In this document: positions 10,431 through 21,826 of the stretch, one piece after another | How the letters are laid out: the number at the start of each line of letters is the position of its first letter | Numbering within the stretch: the first letter of the stretch is position 1 | Source of the DNA: Cladophialophora immunda | Lineage: Eukaryota > Ascomycota > Eurotiomycetes > Chaetothyriales > Herpotrichiellaceae | Direction: 5' to 3' | DNA: 64,000 bases | NCBI RefSeq assembly: GCF_000835495.1 | Contig: NW_015622541.1 | Coordinates: 3,720,001 to 3,784,000 of the forward strand | Made by a program: the position numbers and the translations under genes | The notes under the pieces: generated by a model | The model's input: only the letters and a program-made list of their open reading frames with translations | Database searches by the model: none | What the model was told of the DNA's origin: nothing

Positions 10431-11978
10431 ATGAGTGAAGAAATTCAACGGGAGGAGCCCAATGAGCAAACCGGGCTTCTGCCCAAGAAGCACCAGGATG
10501 AAGAGCGAGCACCAAGCCAGGAGGAAGGCGAGCTGCTCGACATCCTCCCTGAAGATGACACGCCGACTCGCAAGCTCATTCTTCATGAATTCTGGGTCCT
10601 CTTCCGCGGCTCTATACCCGTCATTTTGGCCTACTCGCTACAGAACTCGCTGCAAACAATATCCATCTTGATCGTCGGCCGAGCATCGCCGCAAGATCTG
10701 TCCACTGCTGCCTTCTCCTATATGTTCGCCATGTGCACCGGTTGGCTAATTGGTATGGGCGGATCGACGGCCTTGGATACTCTGGCGAGTTCCACATTCA
10801 CCGGAAGCAAGAACAAGCATGACTTGGGCATCTTGCTCCAGCGGGCCCTTATCGTCCTGACGCTGTTCTACGTCCCGGTCGCCATCCTTTGGCTGTGTTC
10901 GGAACCAGTGTTCAGAGCTCTGGGCCAGAGCCCCCAATTGTCACACGACAGCTCCAAATTCCTGAGCTGTCTGATCCCCGGCGGACTGGGCTATATCTAC
11001 TTTGAGACCATGAAGAAGTATCTTCAGGCCCAAGAGATTATGCGACCAGGCACCTATGTGCTCCTGATCACCTCTCCAATCAGCGCGTTGCTGAATTACC
11101 TGTTTGTCTATGTGGCCGGCTGGGGTATCTTTGCCGCGCCATTTGCAACAGGTATCGGGTACTGGCTTTCGTTCCTCGGTCTCGTGCTCTATGCCAAGTT
11201 CGTTGCTGGCGGAGAATGTTGGGGCGGCTGGACCAAGAGATGCCTCCAGAACATGGGAGTCTTTGCTAAATTGGCTTTCCTAGGAGTGATCCATGTCGGC
11301 ACCGAGTGGTGGGCATTTGAGATTGTTGCGTTGGCGGCTGGCCGACTCGGAGAAATCCCTCTCGCATCTCAAAGTGTCATCATGACGGCAGACCAAGTCA
11401 TGAACACCATCCCCTTTGGCATTGGAGTCGCCGCCAGCGCACGGGTGGGCAACATGCTTGGCTCACGCTCTGCCAAAGGTGCAGCCCGATCGGCCAATGT
11501 CGCTGCCTGGCTGAGCATGTTCATGGGAGCCGTGGTGTTGGCGATTCTGATGGGCACGAAGAACGTCTTTGCCAAGATTTTCAACGACGACGAGCGGGTG
11601 GTCAAGCTCACCGCCCACGTCTTGCCGTATGTGGCGCTGTTCCAGATCGCAGATGGACTGAACGGCAGTTGTGGCGGATCTCTACGGGGCATGGGCAGAC
11701 AGCATATCGGAGCTGCCGTCAATCTTGTCAGCTACTATTGCGGCGCCCTCCCTCTCGGCATCTGGCTCGCCTTCCATGGCTGGGGCCTTCCGGGACTCTG
11801 GGTCGGTCAATGCATCGCACTGTATCTGGTTGGGATTGCCGAATGGGCGATTGTGGCGTTCAGCAACTGGGAGCACGAAGTCGACAAGGCTTTTGCCCGG
11901 ATGGACAAGGACGAGCTAGTGGAGGGTGGTCATGCAACGGCGTCTGTGCCAGCGCCCGCGGGAAACGGCCCTCAGTGA
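10431..11978 (+). CDS. MATE family efflux transporter
   Basis: 515-residue membrane protein in a single exon. After a charged cytosolic N-terminus (about 60 residues, containing QTGLLPKK), some 12 hydrophobic segments follow from LFRGSIPVILAYSLQNSL to the helix at AIALYLVGIAEWAIV. Family hallmarks include the two-fold MatE repeat, with SQSVIMTADQVMNTIPFGIG and AASARVGNMLG in the second half and RGMGRQHIGA near the start of helix 10. Fungal relatives (yeast ERC1/YDR338C group) are H+-coupled exporters of organic cations or drugs at the vacuole or plasma membrane. Substrate cannot be read from sequence. Start chosen at ATG 10431 (MSEEIQ); the upstream in-frame codon is GTG. Confidence 0.93.
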   Translation: MSEEIQREEPNEQTGLLPKKHQDEERAPSQEEGELLDILPEDDTPTRKLILHEFWVLFRGSIPVILAYSLQNSLQTISILIVGRASPQDLSTAAFSYMFAMCTGWLIGMGGSTALDTLASSTFTGSKNKHDLGILLQRALIVLTLFYVPVAILWLCSEPVFRALGQSPQLSHDSSKFLSCLIPGGLGYIYFETMKKYLQAQEIMRPGTYVLLITSPISALLNYLFVYVAGWGIFAAPFATGIGYWLSFLGLVLYAKFVAGGECWGGWTKRCLQNMGVFAKLAFLGVIHVGTEWWAFEIVALAAGRLGEIPLASQSVIMTADQVMNTIPFGIGVAASARVGNMLGSRSAKGAARSANVAAWLSMFMGAVVLAILMGTKNVFAKIFNDDERVVKLTAHVLPYVALFQIADGLNGSCGGSLRGMGRQHIGAAVNLVSYYCGALPLGIWLAFHGWGLPGLWVGQCIALYLVGIAEWAIVAFSNWEHEVDKAFARMDKDELVEGGHATASVPAPAGNGPQ

Positions 11979-12877
11979 CCATGAGTGGATGATGCAGGAT
12001 ACATGACGACGCAAAGATAGACGGATAGATCGCAAAAAGTAACATGCTCCTAGGTATAATAAGATGCGGTGATATGATACAAGCTTCCTCTTTGGGCTAG
12101 CGTCGTCGCCCGCCGGCCTCGATTGAACGTCGGACCAAAACTGCGCATGATACGAGCTTCTCTCTCTTCCTCTCATTCCCACTGTGCCACTGATAAGCAT
12201 CCCGACAATGGGCTGCGTCACGCCTTCAATGACACACAACATTCGCTCACGCCTCTCTCCTCTGACACGTCGCCGGTCATGTCCACCTGCATTCCCCTCG
12301 CATGGACTTGCGCGCTGCCTCCTCTGCCCACCAAACCCATGTGGCTCCCTTGCTGCTCACCGGCTCTTTGCTCTTCGTCTGCTGATGGGCCAAACCCCCC
12401 GCGAGATGCGCGACCAAAAAATGTTCCGCACCGCAAGCTCCAAGAACCCAATGTAGCTTCCCAATGCCCTGGTCTCGGCCTCTGGGCTCGGGCTTGAGAG
12501 TTCTCATGCCGTCATGATTTGGCAATTCCTCGTGTCAACACGGCGGGGCATGCATTGATAGGAAAGCTTCAGGCTTGCTCGGAAGACTCCCGCGCCCACT
12601 GTCATGCTTGGAAGCTTTAGGTAAGAGGAAGTCCAAATCGGCATCATTGGACCTGGTCCAGGGTTGAGGTGCATTGACCTGCCCGAGCTGGAAGCTATCT
12701 GCAGGAACTCGCTGGCTGGGAGCTTGGTACCTAGCTCGTGGGAAAAAACAACAAAGCTGCTCACGCTCGAGCTCCGAATTTCTGCTTCGTGGGGTCGTGT
12801 TTCTCGAAATCCTCTCTTCATTTTTTGCTGTTTGAGTCTTCATCGTGGTGTCTGGACGTATACACTCACGGCACAAG
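11979..12877. other. Intergenic region upstream of agmatinase
   Basis: About 900 bp. It holds the 3' flank of the MATE gene and the promoter and leader of the agmatinase gene. Several short frames on both strands lack family features. Confidence 0.4.
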
Positions 12878-14562
12878 ATGCTGCTAAAATCGTTTGCCCT
12901 GCTGGCATGTGCCAGCTGCGCACTCGCCCATGGCAACCATGACCACGACCAGGCTCCTATCGAAGGACCGCACAAGTCTCTTTGGTACAACACCCTGCCA
13001 GGTGACGGCGGCACACAGGTGAGCATGACCACGAAACCCAGCGGCAGAATGAGCTTCGTTAACACTCGTGCAATCCAGGCCGACTCTGTCTTCTCCGGAA
13101 TCTCGACCTTTGGCCGCCTGCCCTACTTCCCCTGCTTAACCAGCGACGAGGAGAAATATGACATTGCATTCATTGGTGGGTTACTTCACCATTTTCAATC
13201 TCTCTCCACACAGACGAGACATGAGGAGCTAATTGTGTCGTCTCCTTGTGCTGCAATAGGTGCACCATTCGACACGGGCACTTCGTACCGACCAGGAGCA
13301 CGGTTTGGACCCAGCGGGATCAGGCAAGGTTCTCGACGCCTCAATCTCTAGTACGTCTGTTTTCGTCCCTGCTCAAAGGCTTACTTTGCGACCGGATTGA
13401 AAAGGCTCACGAAAGCTTGGATTTAGCGGCGGGTATAATGTGTACGTTCGCCGGTCCCTCCCTTCCCCCCTTCGTCCAATGTTGCACAGATGCTGGAGTC
13501 GTGGAAAATCAAGAACAAGAAGCAGTGCCACCCAGCAGCAGCAGCAGCGGCAGTAGCAGAAGAGCAAGGCTAATATGTACGGGAGATAACACACAAATAG
13601 ACCTATGAAATCCAACCCCTTCAATTTCTGGGGCAAAGTCATTGATTGCGGCGACATCCCAGTCACCTCGTGAGTACAAAGCCTTGGCCTCTCGACAAGC
13701 CTCAAACCCTTTTTCTACAGCATTTGCTGACGACGACGCTAGGTACGACAACCACTACGCCCTGCAGCAGATCGAGGACGGGCACAACACGCTGCTCATG
13801 CGCACGCCGTACACGGCGGCCCAGGAACCGGGCATCTCCAAGGCGGGCAAGACGCTGCCGCGGATCATCACGCTCGGGGGCGACCACACGATCACGCTGC
13901 CGCTGCTGCGGTCGATCAACAAGGCGTACGGGCCGATCAGCGTGATCCACTTCGACTCGCACCTGGACACGTGGAAGCCCAAGGTGTTTGGCGGGGCGCC
14001 GTCGAAGCAGGCCGCCATCAACCACGGGACGTACTTCTACTGGGCGTCCGAGGAAGGGCTGCTGGCCAACGACAGCTCGATCCACGCGGGCATCCGCACG
14101 ACGCTGTCGGGGCCCTCGGACTACGAGAACGACGGGTACTGCGGCTTCACGCGCGTCGAGGCGCGCGAGATCGACACCATCGGCGTCCATGGCATCATCC
14201 GCCGCATCCGCGACCGCGTCGGCACCACCAACCCGGTGTACCTGTCCATCGACATCGACACGCTCGACCCGGCCTTCGCCCCCGCGACCGGCACCCCCGA
14301 GACCGGCGGCTGGAGCACGCGCGAGCTGCGCACCATCCTGCGCGGCCTCGAGGGCGTCAACTTCGTCGCCGCCGACATCGTCGAGGTCGCCCCGGCCTAC
14401 GACACCAACGCCGAGCTGACCACCATGGCCGCCGCCGACGTGCTCTACGAGGTCATGACCATCATGGTCAAGAACGGGCCCTTGACCAAGGGGGCCGCCC
14501 AGGCAGAGGGCAAGCCGGCCGACGACTTTGTCCTCCCCGAGCTCGCAGAGGAGTTGAAGTAG
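12878..14562 (+). CDS. Agmatinase-type ureohydrolase with signal peptide
   Basis: Binuclear Mn2+ ureohydrolase, most like fungal agmatinases that split agmatine into putrescine and urea. Exons: 12878..13018, 13079..13175, 13260..13350, 13427..13441, 13601..13669, 13743..14562; total 1233 nt, 410 residues. Exon 4 is a 15-nt microexon coding GGYN. Intron 1 is 60 nt and stop-free, so retention would add 20 residues. Metal ligands are in GGDHT (183-187), DSHLD (209-213) and SIDIDTLDP (D308, D310). [16 protein letters not shown] and [18 protein letters not shown] are typical of the group. The N-terminus ([19 protein letters not shown]) looks like a cleavable signal peptide, suggesting secretion or an endomembrane location. 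Exon 6 is clearly more GC-rich than exons 1-5. Confidence 0.93.
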
Positions 14563-14590
14563 GAGGAAGAGGAGACCGGTGCCATAAGAA

Positions 14591-14614
14591 GTGGTGGTGG
14601 TGGTGGTGGTGGTG
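14591..14614 (+). repeat. (GTG)8 microsatellite
   Basis: Eight perfect GTG units just downstream of the agmatinase stop, in its 3' UTR. Confidence 0.9.
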
Positions 14615-15322
14615 GGCATGCTCGAGGGGGCAGGAGAAATGGAGGCTACAAGGTGTCCAATCGTGTGGCTCTCATTGCAAGGCGTCCGTCGAGAAGGGGA
14701 GAGTGGGGACGAAAGGCGGCCAAATAGCCTGGGATATACATAGGCCTTAGCAGCTACACACCAGGATCTCTACGCATGGTGCACGCCTGAACGGGGCGAA
14801 TCGCCATGGCAAGACACGAGCGGTGTAGAACGGAACAAAGACAATGAAACCCAGGGACAGGCCAAAAGAAAACCCAGTCTCCCAACTCTTCATTAATGGT
14901 CTTGTAATACATCGCACAGAAGGCCCGACGCCCTAGCAAAGGCAGCGCGTGAAGCAGAGGACCATACCCATCTGGCAAGTGTGCATGATTGGTGGTTGTA
15001 TGTCTATCAAACATCGTTTCTTTGGGTCTCTCTGGAGGGCATTCCGCTGCTCACACGCTGCCTGCGTCCTCGTTCACACTCGTCATGCTCATGCCATCAC
15101 CTCTCTTCACGTCCAGGATATCTGGAGTCACTTCTCACGGACCTGCTGCTTTGTGAAGCCCCTTGCTTTACACGATATTTTCTCTTTCTGAATGATCGCC
15201 CCTGTCGTTTGTGTGAAACCCTCGTCTATCAAAGCGCAATGGAGAACCACACCCACCCGAGGATGTGGCAGTTTCTGGGACTCTAGTCGTGTAATCTGGG
15301 CAAGGTTGTGCATGGATCTTGT
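14615..15322. other. Convergent 3' intergenic region
   Basis: About 0.7 kb between the convergent agmatinase and PP2A genes. No gene seen. Confidence 0.4.
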
Positions 15323-16528
<1,206 letters not shown>

Positions 16529-17529
16529 GGTTGGGCGTAGACCCGCGCAGAATGCCGATTTGGACGGAGAATGGCAAGTGAAAAGGAGGAGAGGCGAGTC
16601 TTGAAAAGGGTTCGGGGATGTCGTGTGCGAAGGTGGGATGGCGTGTTGTGGTCTCAGTCTGGGAGAAATTAACGCAACGCAGTCGAATGGAGGAGCACCG
16701 CAGGACGGCAGGTTAGGCGAACAATCTCAGGTGAATTCAGCTGGCTTCAATATGTGTCACAACTACTTTCTGCAGTGAGGATGCTGTTGGGTTGTGGTCA
16801 GGTTGCGGCCATGACATACCTGTCGAAATCCTGCCACTGGCATGTACTCGGAACTAATAATCCGCTAGCCGCTTAGGTGCTTAGCCAGCTCGAGATAATA
16901 ATTAATACCTAAATTACTTGTACAATAATAAAGCTTAAGCGCAGTACCGCGCCAGTCACAGAACGGAGATAGGTTAATCCGAGCTCGACGGGAATCCTCT
17001 ATTCTTGCACCTCACCACCGCTAGGAATGTCTTCTCTTGTGCTCTGTAGCCCACTGGCAGTCCCGATTTATCCACGAGATGGACACAATCCCGCAGCCTC
17101 CCTCCAGAGCTCCTAGTCTCCCTTACAGAAGAGATGGCCGAAATCCGGCAAGGCACAGGCCGACGCCGAACTGCGCGATCAAGCTCGCTCGGCCACTTCC
17201 CTCTGTCAAATCCAACTCAGACGACTGAACGAGGGCCTAGAACAAGCAGGCAAAACACGTTCGCAGAGAATGCAGATGGAACCGTCTCCGCATACTCGCA
17301 GTTGCTGCTCCGCTTTTTCCTGAAGCCCCGAGAGAGGTCAGTCTGAAGCGCGGGGAACAGAGCTATCTCATGACTACTCTATAGCAGTACAGCTGGTCTA
17401 TGTACTTATTACATTTGAAGGCCTTGCACGCCGCCTGGCCTTTTTCATGCCGAAGAGTCACATTGCTGCGTTCTTTCTAGAGATCTCTTTCACAACGCTG
17501 TGGCGCCTTTGTGATCAATATCACCGCAG
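16529..17529. other. Intergenic region with AT-rich block
   Basis: About 1 kb between the PP2A and transporter ATGs. Positions 16845-16945 are unusually AT-rich and TpA-rich. The 17,000-17,350 part has short frames on both strands, none recognisable. Confidence 0.4.
16845..16945. repeat. AT-rich tract, possible RIP-degraded repeat remnant
   Basis: The stretch contains runs such as AATAATTAATACCTAAATTA and ACAATAATAAAGC in an otherwise balanced sequence. It could be a fragment of a mutated mobile element. There are no terminal repeats or ORF, so it could equally be a simple AT-rich spacer. Confidence 0.3.
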
Positions 17530-19372
17530 ATGTGCACGGCTATGGACTCTGACGCAGTGACTTCGGGGTCGTCTGTCATCCCCCTGCACCGTGCAAAGGA
17601 TGACATACCCCTAGTGGCGTTGACACATCTGGAGGATGCTTCCAACAAACCCGTCAGCGGGATTTCAAAACATCTAGAGCAAGCAAGAACTCCCGAAGAA
17701 GCGAAAGCGGAGAAGCGTTTTGTGCTGAAGACGGACCTCATCGTCCTTCCGCTACTCGCCTCCATGTACTTCCTTGCTTCTTTGGTAAGAGTTCCTCTCC
17801 CAGCTTCGAACTTAATCCTGATAGCCACTGACAAGAGTACCAGGATCGTGGAGATGTGGGAAATGCAGCAGTAGCTGGCATGACGGATGAGCTCCATCTG
17901 ACACCTCACCAGCTTAGTACCTGCATCACCATATTTTATGTCGGGTACATCGTCTTTCAGTTGCCAGGCTATCTATGTCTGAGAATCGTCCGGCCCCCTG
18001 TCCAGCTCGGGCTAGCTCTCATGGTTTGGGGCACGTTCAATACTCTGTAAGACTGGAGGCCGTCAACCACAAACTCTCTCATACAGACACTAATTCTCGC
18101 TAGAATATGTGTTGCAAAGTCATATCAAGCCATCGCCGGTCTTCGTGTAGGTGTTGGTGTTGGGGAAGCTTTTCTCCAGGCAGGCCCCCTGTATCTGTCA
18201 CTTTGGTATAAACGAGATGAATTGGCAACAAGAGGTGCTATTTTCTTCGGCACCAGTGCGGTTGCTGGTGCTTTTAACGGCATCATAGCCTATGGCATTG
18301 AGAAGAACCTTGATGGTGCTGATGGTTGGTCAGCCTGGCGATGGCTGTTTCTCATTGAAGGTAAACTCAGTACATATTGTGCTTGACTTGGCTGATGGGG
18401 GACCTTCAGGTGTCGTTTCGGTCGCTTGGGGCTTCGTTGTTCTCTTGATGCTGCCGCCATTGCCTGAGCAAGTTCGGTGGGGATTTACCGAGGAAGAGAA
18501 GGCTCTCGCAAGACGCAGAACGATCGAGGGTTATAATGAGCCCAACGCGCAGATCAAGCCGAAACAGATCCTCGCCATCTTCAAGGATCGTCGAACCTAT
18601 CTTTACAGTACATTGATCCAGGGCCCCTAAACTGATTGCGGCAGATACTGACAGCTGTAACAGTAATATTCTACTCCTGCACCAATCTGAGCCTGGCATG
18701 TTTCAGCAGCTTTCTGCCAGTCATTCTGAGGTCGTTTGGATATTCACAGCTACAAACTCAGGCCTTGACAATTCCTGTGTTTTTCTGCGCCGCAGTCTCA
18801 GCGGTGGGAACCAGTCTGGCGTCAGACCGTCTCCAGCAACGTGCACATGTTCTGTTGGCTTGTTTTGTGTCGATGGGCATGGGATGGTTGATCCTGATAT
18901 GCAGCAAGTCTCAGCACCTCTCGTTCGCGGGCTGCTTCTTCATCGGTATCGGGACTTATCCTAGCATCATTATCGGCCAGGTCTGGCTAAATAACAATAC
19001 ACCCGGTTTTACCAAAAGGTGAGCAACTCTGAGCCCGACCTGTCAGAATCCTTTCAGAGAGACGTGGCTGCTAACATGCGGTAATGCGACTTTAGAGCAG
19101 CTGCGCTCGGCGTGCTCGGCACGGTTGGCCAGTGCTTTTCCATCATCGGCACGCAGGTCTACAGCGATCCTCCCCGATATTACCGTGGCAATGGCTTTGC
19201 TTTTGGCGCATCCGTGGTTGGCGGAATTGCCACCATCGCGCTATTCTTTGATCTGAGAAACGAGAATGCAAAGAAGCGTAGGGACGCGGACACGGACTTC
19301 GCCAGGAGCCAGCGCTCTCTGGGTATCGAGGACATCGGCAACCAGCACCCGGACTTCTACTACTTTACATGA
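17530..19372 (+). CDS. MFS transporter, DAL5/allantoate permease (ACS) family
   Basis: Likely proton-coupled importer of an organic anion. Exons: 17530..17784, 17844..18046, 18104..18360, 18410..18607, 18664..19018, 19096..19372; 1545 nt, 514 residues. The exon 4/5 junction is the least certain; an alternative acceptor at 18654 would add 3 residues. N-terminal KTDLIVLPLLASMYFLASLDRGDVGNA and the helix starting HQLSTCITIFYVGY are hallmarks of the anion:cation symporter group (DAL5, TNA1, FEN2, SEO1). The central cytosolic loop has FTEEEKALARRR. The C-terminal helix block contains TYPSIIIGQVWL and ends in a charged tail. First gene of a probable catabolic cluster, so the cargo may be that pathway's substrate. 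Confidence 0.92.
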
Positions 19373-20117
19373 ACGAAGCAGAAGCTCATCAGAAAAAGAA
19401 GCTGGAGAATGTCATCCCCTTTGCCTATGGAAGACTAAGAGGGAGCAGGGCGATTGTTAGACGAGAGGCGCTCGAGCAAGACTGGCAACAGTATACAATG
19501 GATTCAGACTGTTTACTTTGTCGAAAGACAAACATTATTCGTCTCTCTACAAAATGAAGACGTCATTCTCACTCGGGCCCGCTTTTGTGACTGTAGCAGT
19601 CTATGCTTCTCTCTACAAGCCGATTTTCGCTCCTCGACGTCCTTCACACCTCTGGTTTGAAGTCCGAAGGCTACTTTCACCGTCCCTTTGGAAGGGCCAG
19701 CATCAAACATGCCGATGCCCCTTCGACACCGATTGCTGTCTGTTATCGCTCCGGCGTGCGCTTTCGGTCCATCCCGATTGTCGGCAAAGCGAAAGCGGCG
19801 ACACGATGGGGGCTTGACTGACATGTTGCAGTATCTCTCGATGAGCCAGTTCAGCCTGCTCAGCCTGCTCAACGGCGAGGGTAACACTCGACTGTGGTTG
19901 GCCGTTTACGTCTCATGCATTCTTTGTATGGCGCTCCTTTTCATTGAAAAGCAAGCCACTCTCTCCTCCTGGCCTTGGACGACATCACCAATATACCGAT
20001 TTTATCCTCGTCCGCTTTGAAAAGGCAAAAGATGCCTCACGCATCATCAGAAGGTGTGTTGATGGGGGAATGATTACTCCCTCGTTACATGGGCAATGTG
20101 GAAAGCTGATCAGCCGC
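19373..20117. other. Intergenic region, transporter to MmgE/PrpD gene
   Basis: About 745 bp. It contains a perfect 6-bp inverted repeat with a GAAA loop at 19517-19532 in the transporter's 3' flank. No gene is supported. The following gene's frame opens upstream of its chosen ATG without a better start. Confidence 0.4.
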
Positions 20118-21524
20118 ATGACAGAGACCGTACCAGCGAGTATTACTCGAAAGCTGGCCGAATTCGTACACCAAACGACATGGGACGACATCCAACCCAT
20201 CCGCAATGTCCTCGAGTGCGGCCTCTTGGACTACATCGGGCTTGCCTCATACGCGGTCGATCACGTCGCCTCAAGCCCGGTCTTCATTGAGGCGGTGAAC
20301 AACCTGTCCGCCACGGGGCCAGGGTCTGTCCTGGGCCTCTCCCGCAGGTACCAGGCGCAATACAGTGCCCTGCTGAACGGGACCTTGGTGCACTCGATGG
20401 ACTGGGACGACACGAACAGCGTCGCGTCTCTGCATCCGGGCGCCTCTGCCATCTCTGCTGCCCTCGCTCAAGCTGAGCTGGAGATGAGTGCCGCCGCCCC
20501 CGGGGGTGGCCGCAAGGTGACGGGACACGAGTTCCTCACCGCCGTGGCCGTGGGGTACGAGGTGACATGCCGGCTGGGACGGTCGATCAGCGACGTGCTG
20601 CACCGGGTCGGCTTCCACCCGACGTGTGTGGCCGGGGTGTTTGGCGCCGCCGCCACGGCCGGGAAACTCGCGGGCTTCGACGCCGGCCAGATCGAGCACC
20701 TGTTTGGGGTGGTCGGGAGCATGGCCAGCGGGTCGCTGCAGTGCTTCGAGAACGGCGGCTGGAACAAGCGCTTCCACCCGGGCATCGCGGCGCACAACGC
20801 GCTGCTGGGCGTGCAGTTCGTCAAGGCCGGCATGGTGGGCGCAGCCAGGGCCATCGACGGGAAGCGCGGCCTGCTCTACGCGTACGCCCGCCTGCCGGAG
20901 CCGGACCTGCACATCGTCGACGCCCTGAGCTCCTTCTGGGAGACGTCCAACACGGCCATCAAGCCGTACCCGTCGTGCCGTCTGACGCACGGCCCCATCG
21001 AGGCGGCCTACGAGCTGCGCAAACACTTCCTCCCGGACCTCGACTCGGCACTGCCGCTCGACGACACCACCATCGAGGTCACCGTGGGCAGCAAGGCGTT
21101 CCAGGGCGTCGGCAGCACGGCTCCGAACAAGATCCGCCCGACCAACATCGTCGAGGGCCAGTTCAGCCTGTACTTCCAGTTCGCGGTGGCCTGGCTGCAC
21201 GGGCGCAACACGTGGGACTCGTACCGGCTGCTGCAGGACGAGAAGGTGCTGGCGCTGTGCCGGCGCATCACGGTGCGGGTCGACGACGACCTCCGCGACG
21301 GCTCGCTGGTCACCGTGGCCCGCATCGGCGACCGGGCCGTCAAGATCGAGCACCCGCTCGGCGAGCCCGGGAACCCCATCGGCCTGCCCGAGGTCGAGGC
21401 CAAGTTCCTGCCCATGGCCGAGAAGGTCTACGGCGTCCAGGGGGCCAGGGACATCTTGACCCTGTTCCACGACCTGGAGAACCAGGACGATCTGAGCGTC
21501 TTCACGAGGGCTCTTAGGACCTAA
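20118..21524 (+). CDS. MmgE/PrpD family protein
   Basis: Member of the fold that includes 2-methylcitrate dehydratase (PrpD) and cis-aconitate decarboxylase. 468 residues, single exon, starting MTETVPASITRKLAEFV; an upstream in-frame ATG at 20070 would add 16 residues. Family landmarks are DYIGLASYA, the substrate-loop-like NGTLVHSMDWDDTNSVASLHPGAS, GYEVTCRLGR, GFHPTCVAGVFGAAATAGKL and the active-site-type KPYPSCRLTHGPIEA. The HxMDWDDT/LHPG and KPYPSC motifs are those seen across PrpD relatives, so it is probably an active lyase, but substrate cannot be told (methylcitrate, aconitate or another polycarboxylate). From about 20,270 to the stop the sequence is markedly GC-rich. It sits in the putative catabolic cluster. 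Confidence 0.9.
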   Translation: MTETVPASITRKLAEFVHQTTWDDIQPIRNVLECGLLDYIGLASYAVDHVASSPVFIEAVNNLSATGPGSVLGLSRRYQAQYSALLNGTLVHSMDWDDTNSVASLHPGASAISAALAQAELEMSAAAPGGGRKVTGHEFLTAVAVGYEVTCRLGRSISDVLHRVGFHPTCVAGVFGAAATAGKLAGFDAGQIEHLFGVVGSMASGSLQCFENGGWNKRFHPGIAAHNALLGVQFVKAGMVGAARAIDGKRGLLYAYARLPEPDLHIVDALSSFWETSNTAIKPYPSCRLTHGPIEAAYELRKHFLPDLDSALPLDDTTIEVTVGSKAFQGVGSTAPNKIRPTNIVEGQFSLYFQFAVAWLHGRNTWDSYRLLQDEKVLALCRRITVRVDDDLRDGSLVTVARIGDRAVKIEHPLGEPGNPIGLPEVEAKFLPMAEKVYGVQGARDILTLFHDLENQDDLSVFTRALRT

Positions 21525-21826
21525 AAGCCCCCCTCAGCTCTATGAACCATGAGTAGCAACATATAGTCAATTCCCATAACAGAGGCATCTGGTAGAAATC
21601 TTGAACTCTACCTTCCCAAAAACGCATCTGGCTATACAACTAGTCTTTCGAGTGTCTGCTTTCTTTGATTTCACCTGGATACTCTCTAGGTCTGAGTTTG
21701 TCCTATTATTTCAAACCCATCTTTGTCCGTCGATATGGAGAATAGTTCCTGAGTGATAAGAAGCTTTGATAATCTCTCTTACGGACATTCTACTGAGGCA
21801 CCTAGTAAAAGCAACCATGTGCCGCT
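21525..21826. other. Convergent 3' intergenic region
   Basis: About 300 bp, AT-richer, between the MmgE/PrpD and AtuA-like stops. No gene seen. Confidence 0.5.

Noticed and set aside
13702..14619. 305-codon minus-strand frame antisense to agmatinase exon 6
   Set aside because: Asp/Val/Gly/Arg-rich translation typical of the antisense of a GC-rich coding exon.
20271..21470. 399-codon minus-strand frame
   Set aside because: GC-driven antisense shadow of the MmgE/PrpD gene.
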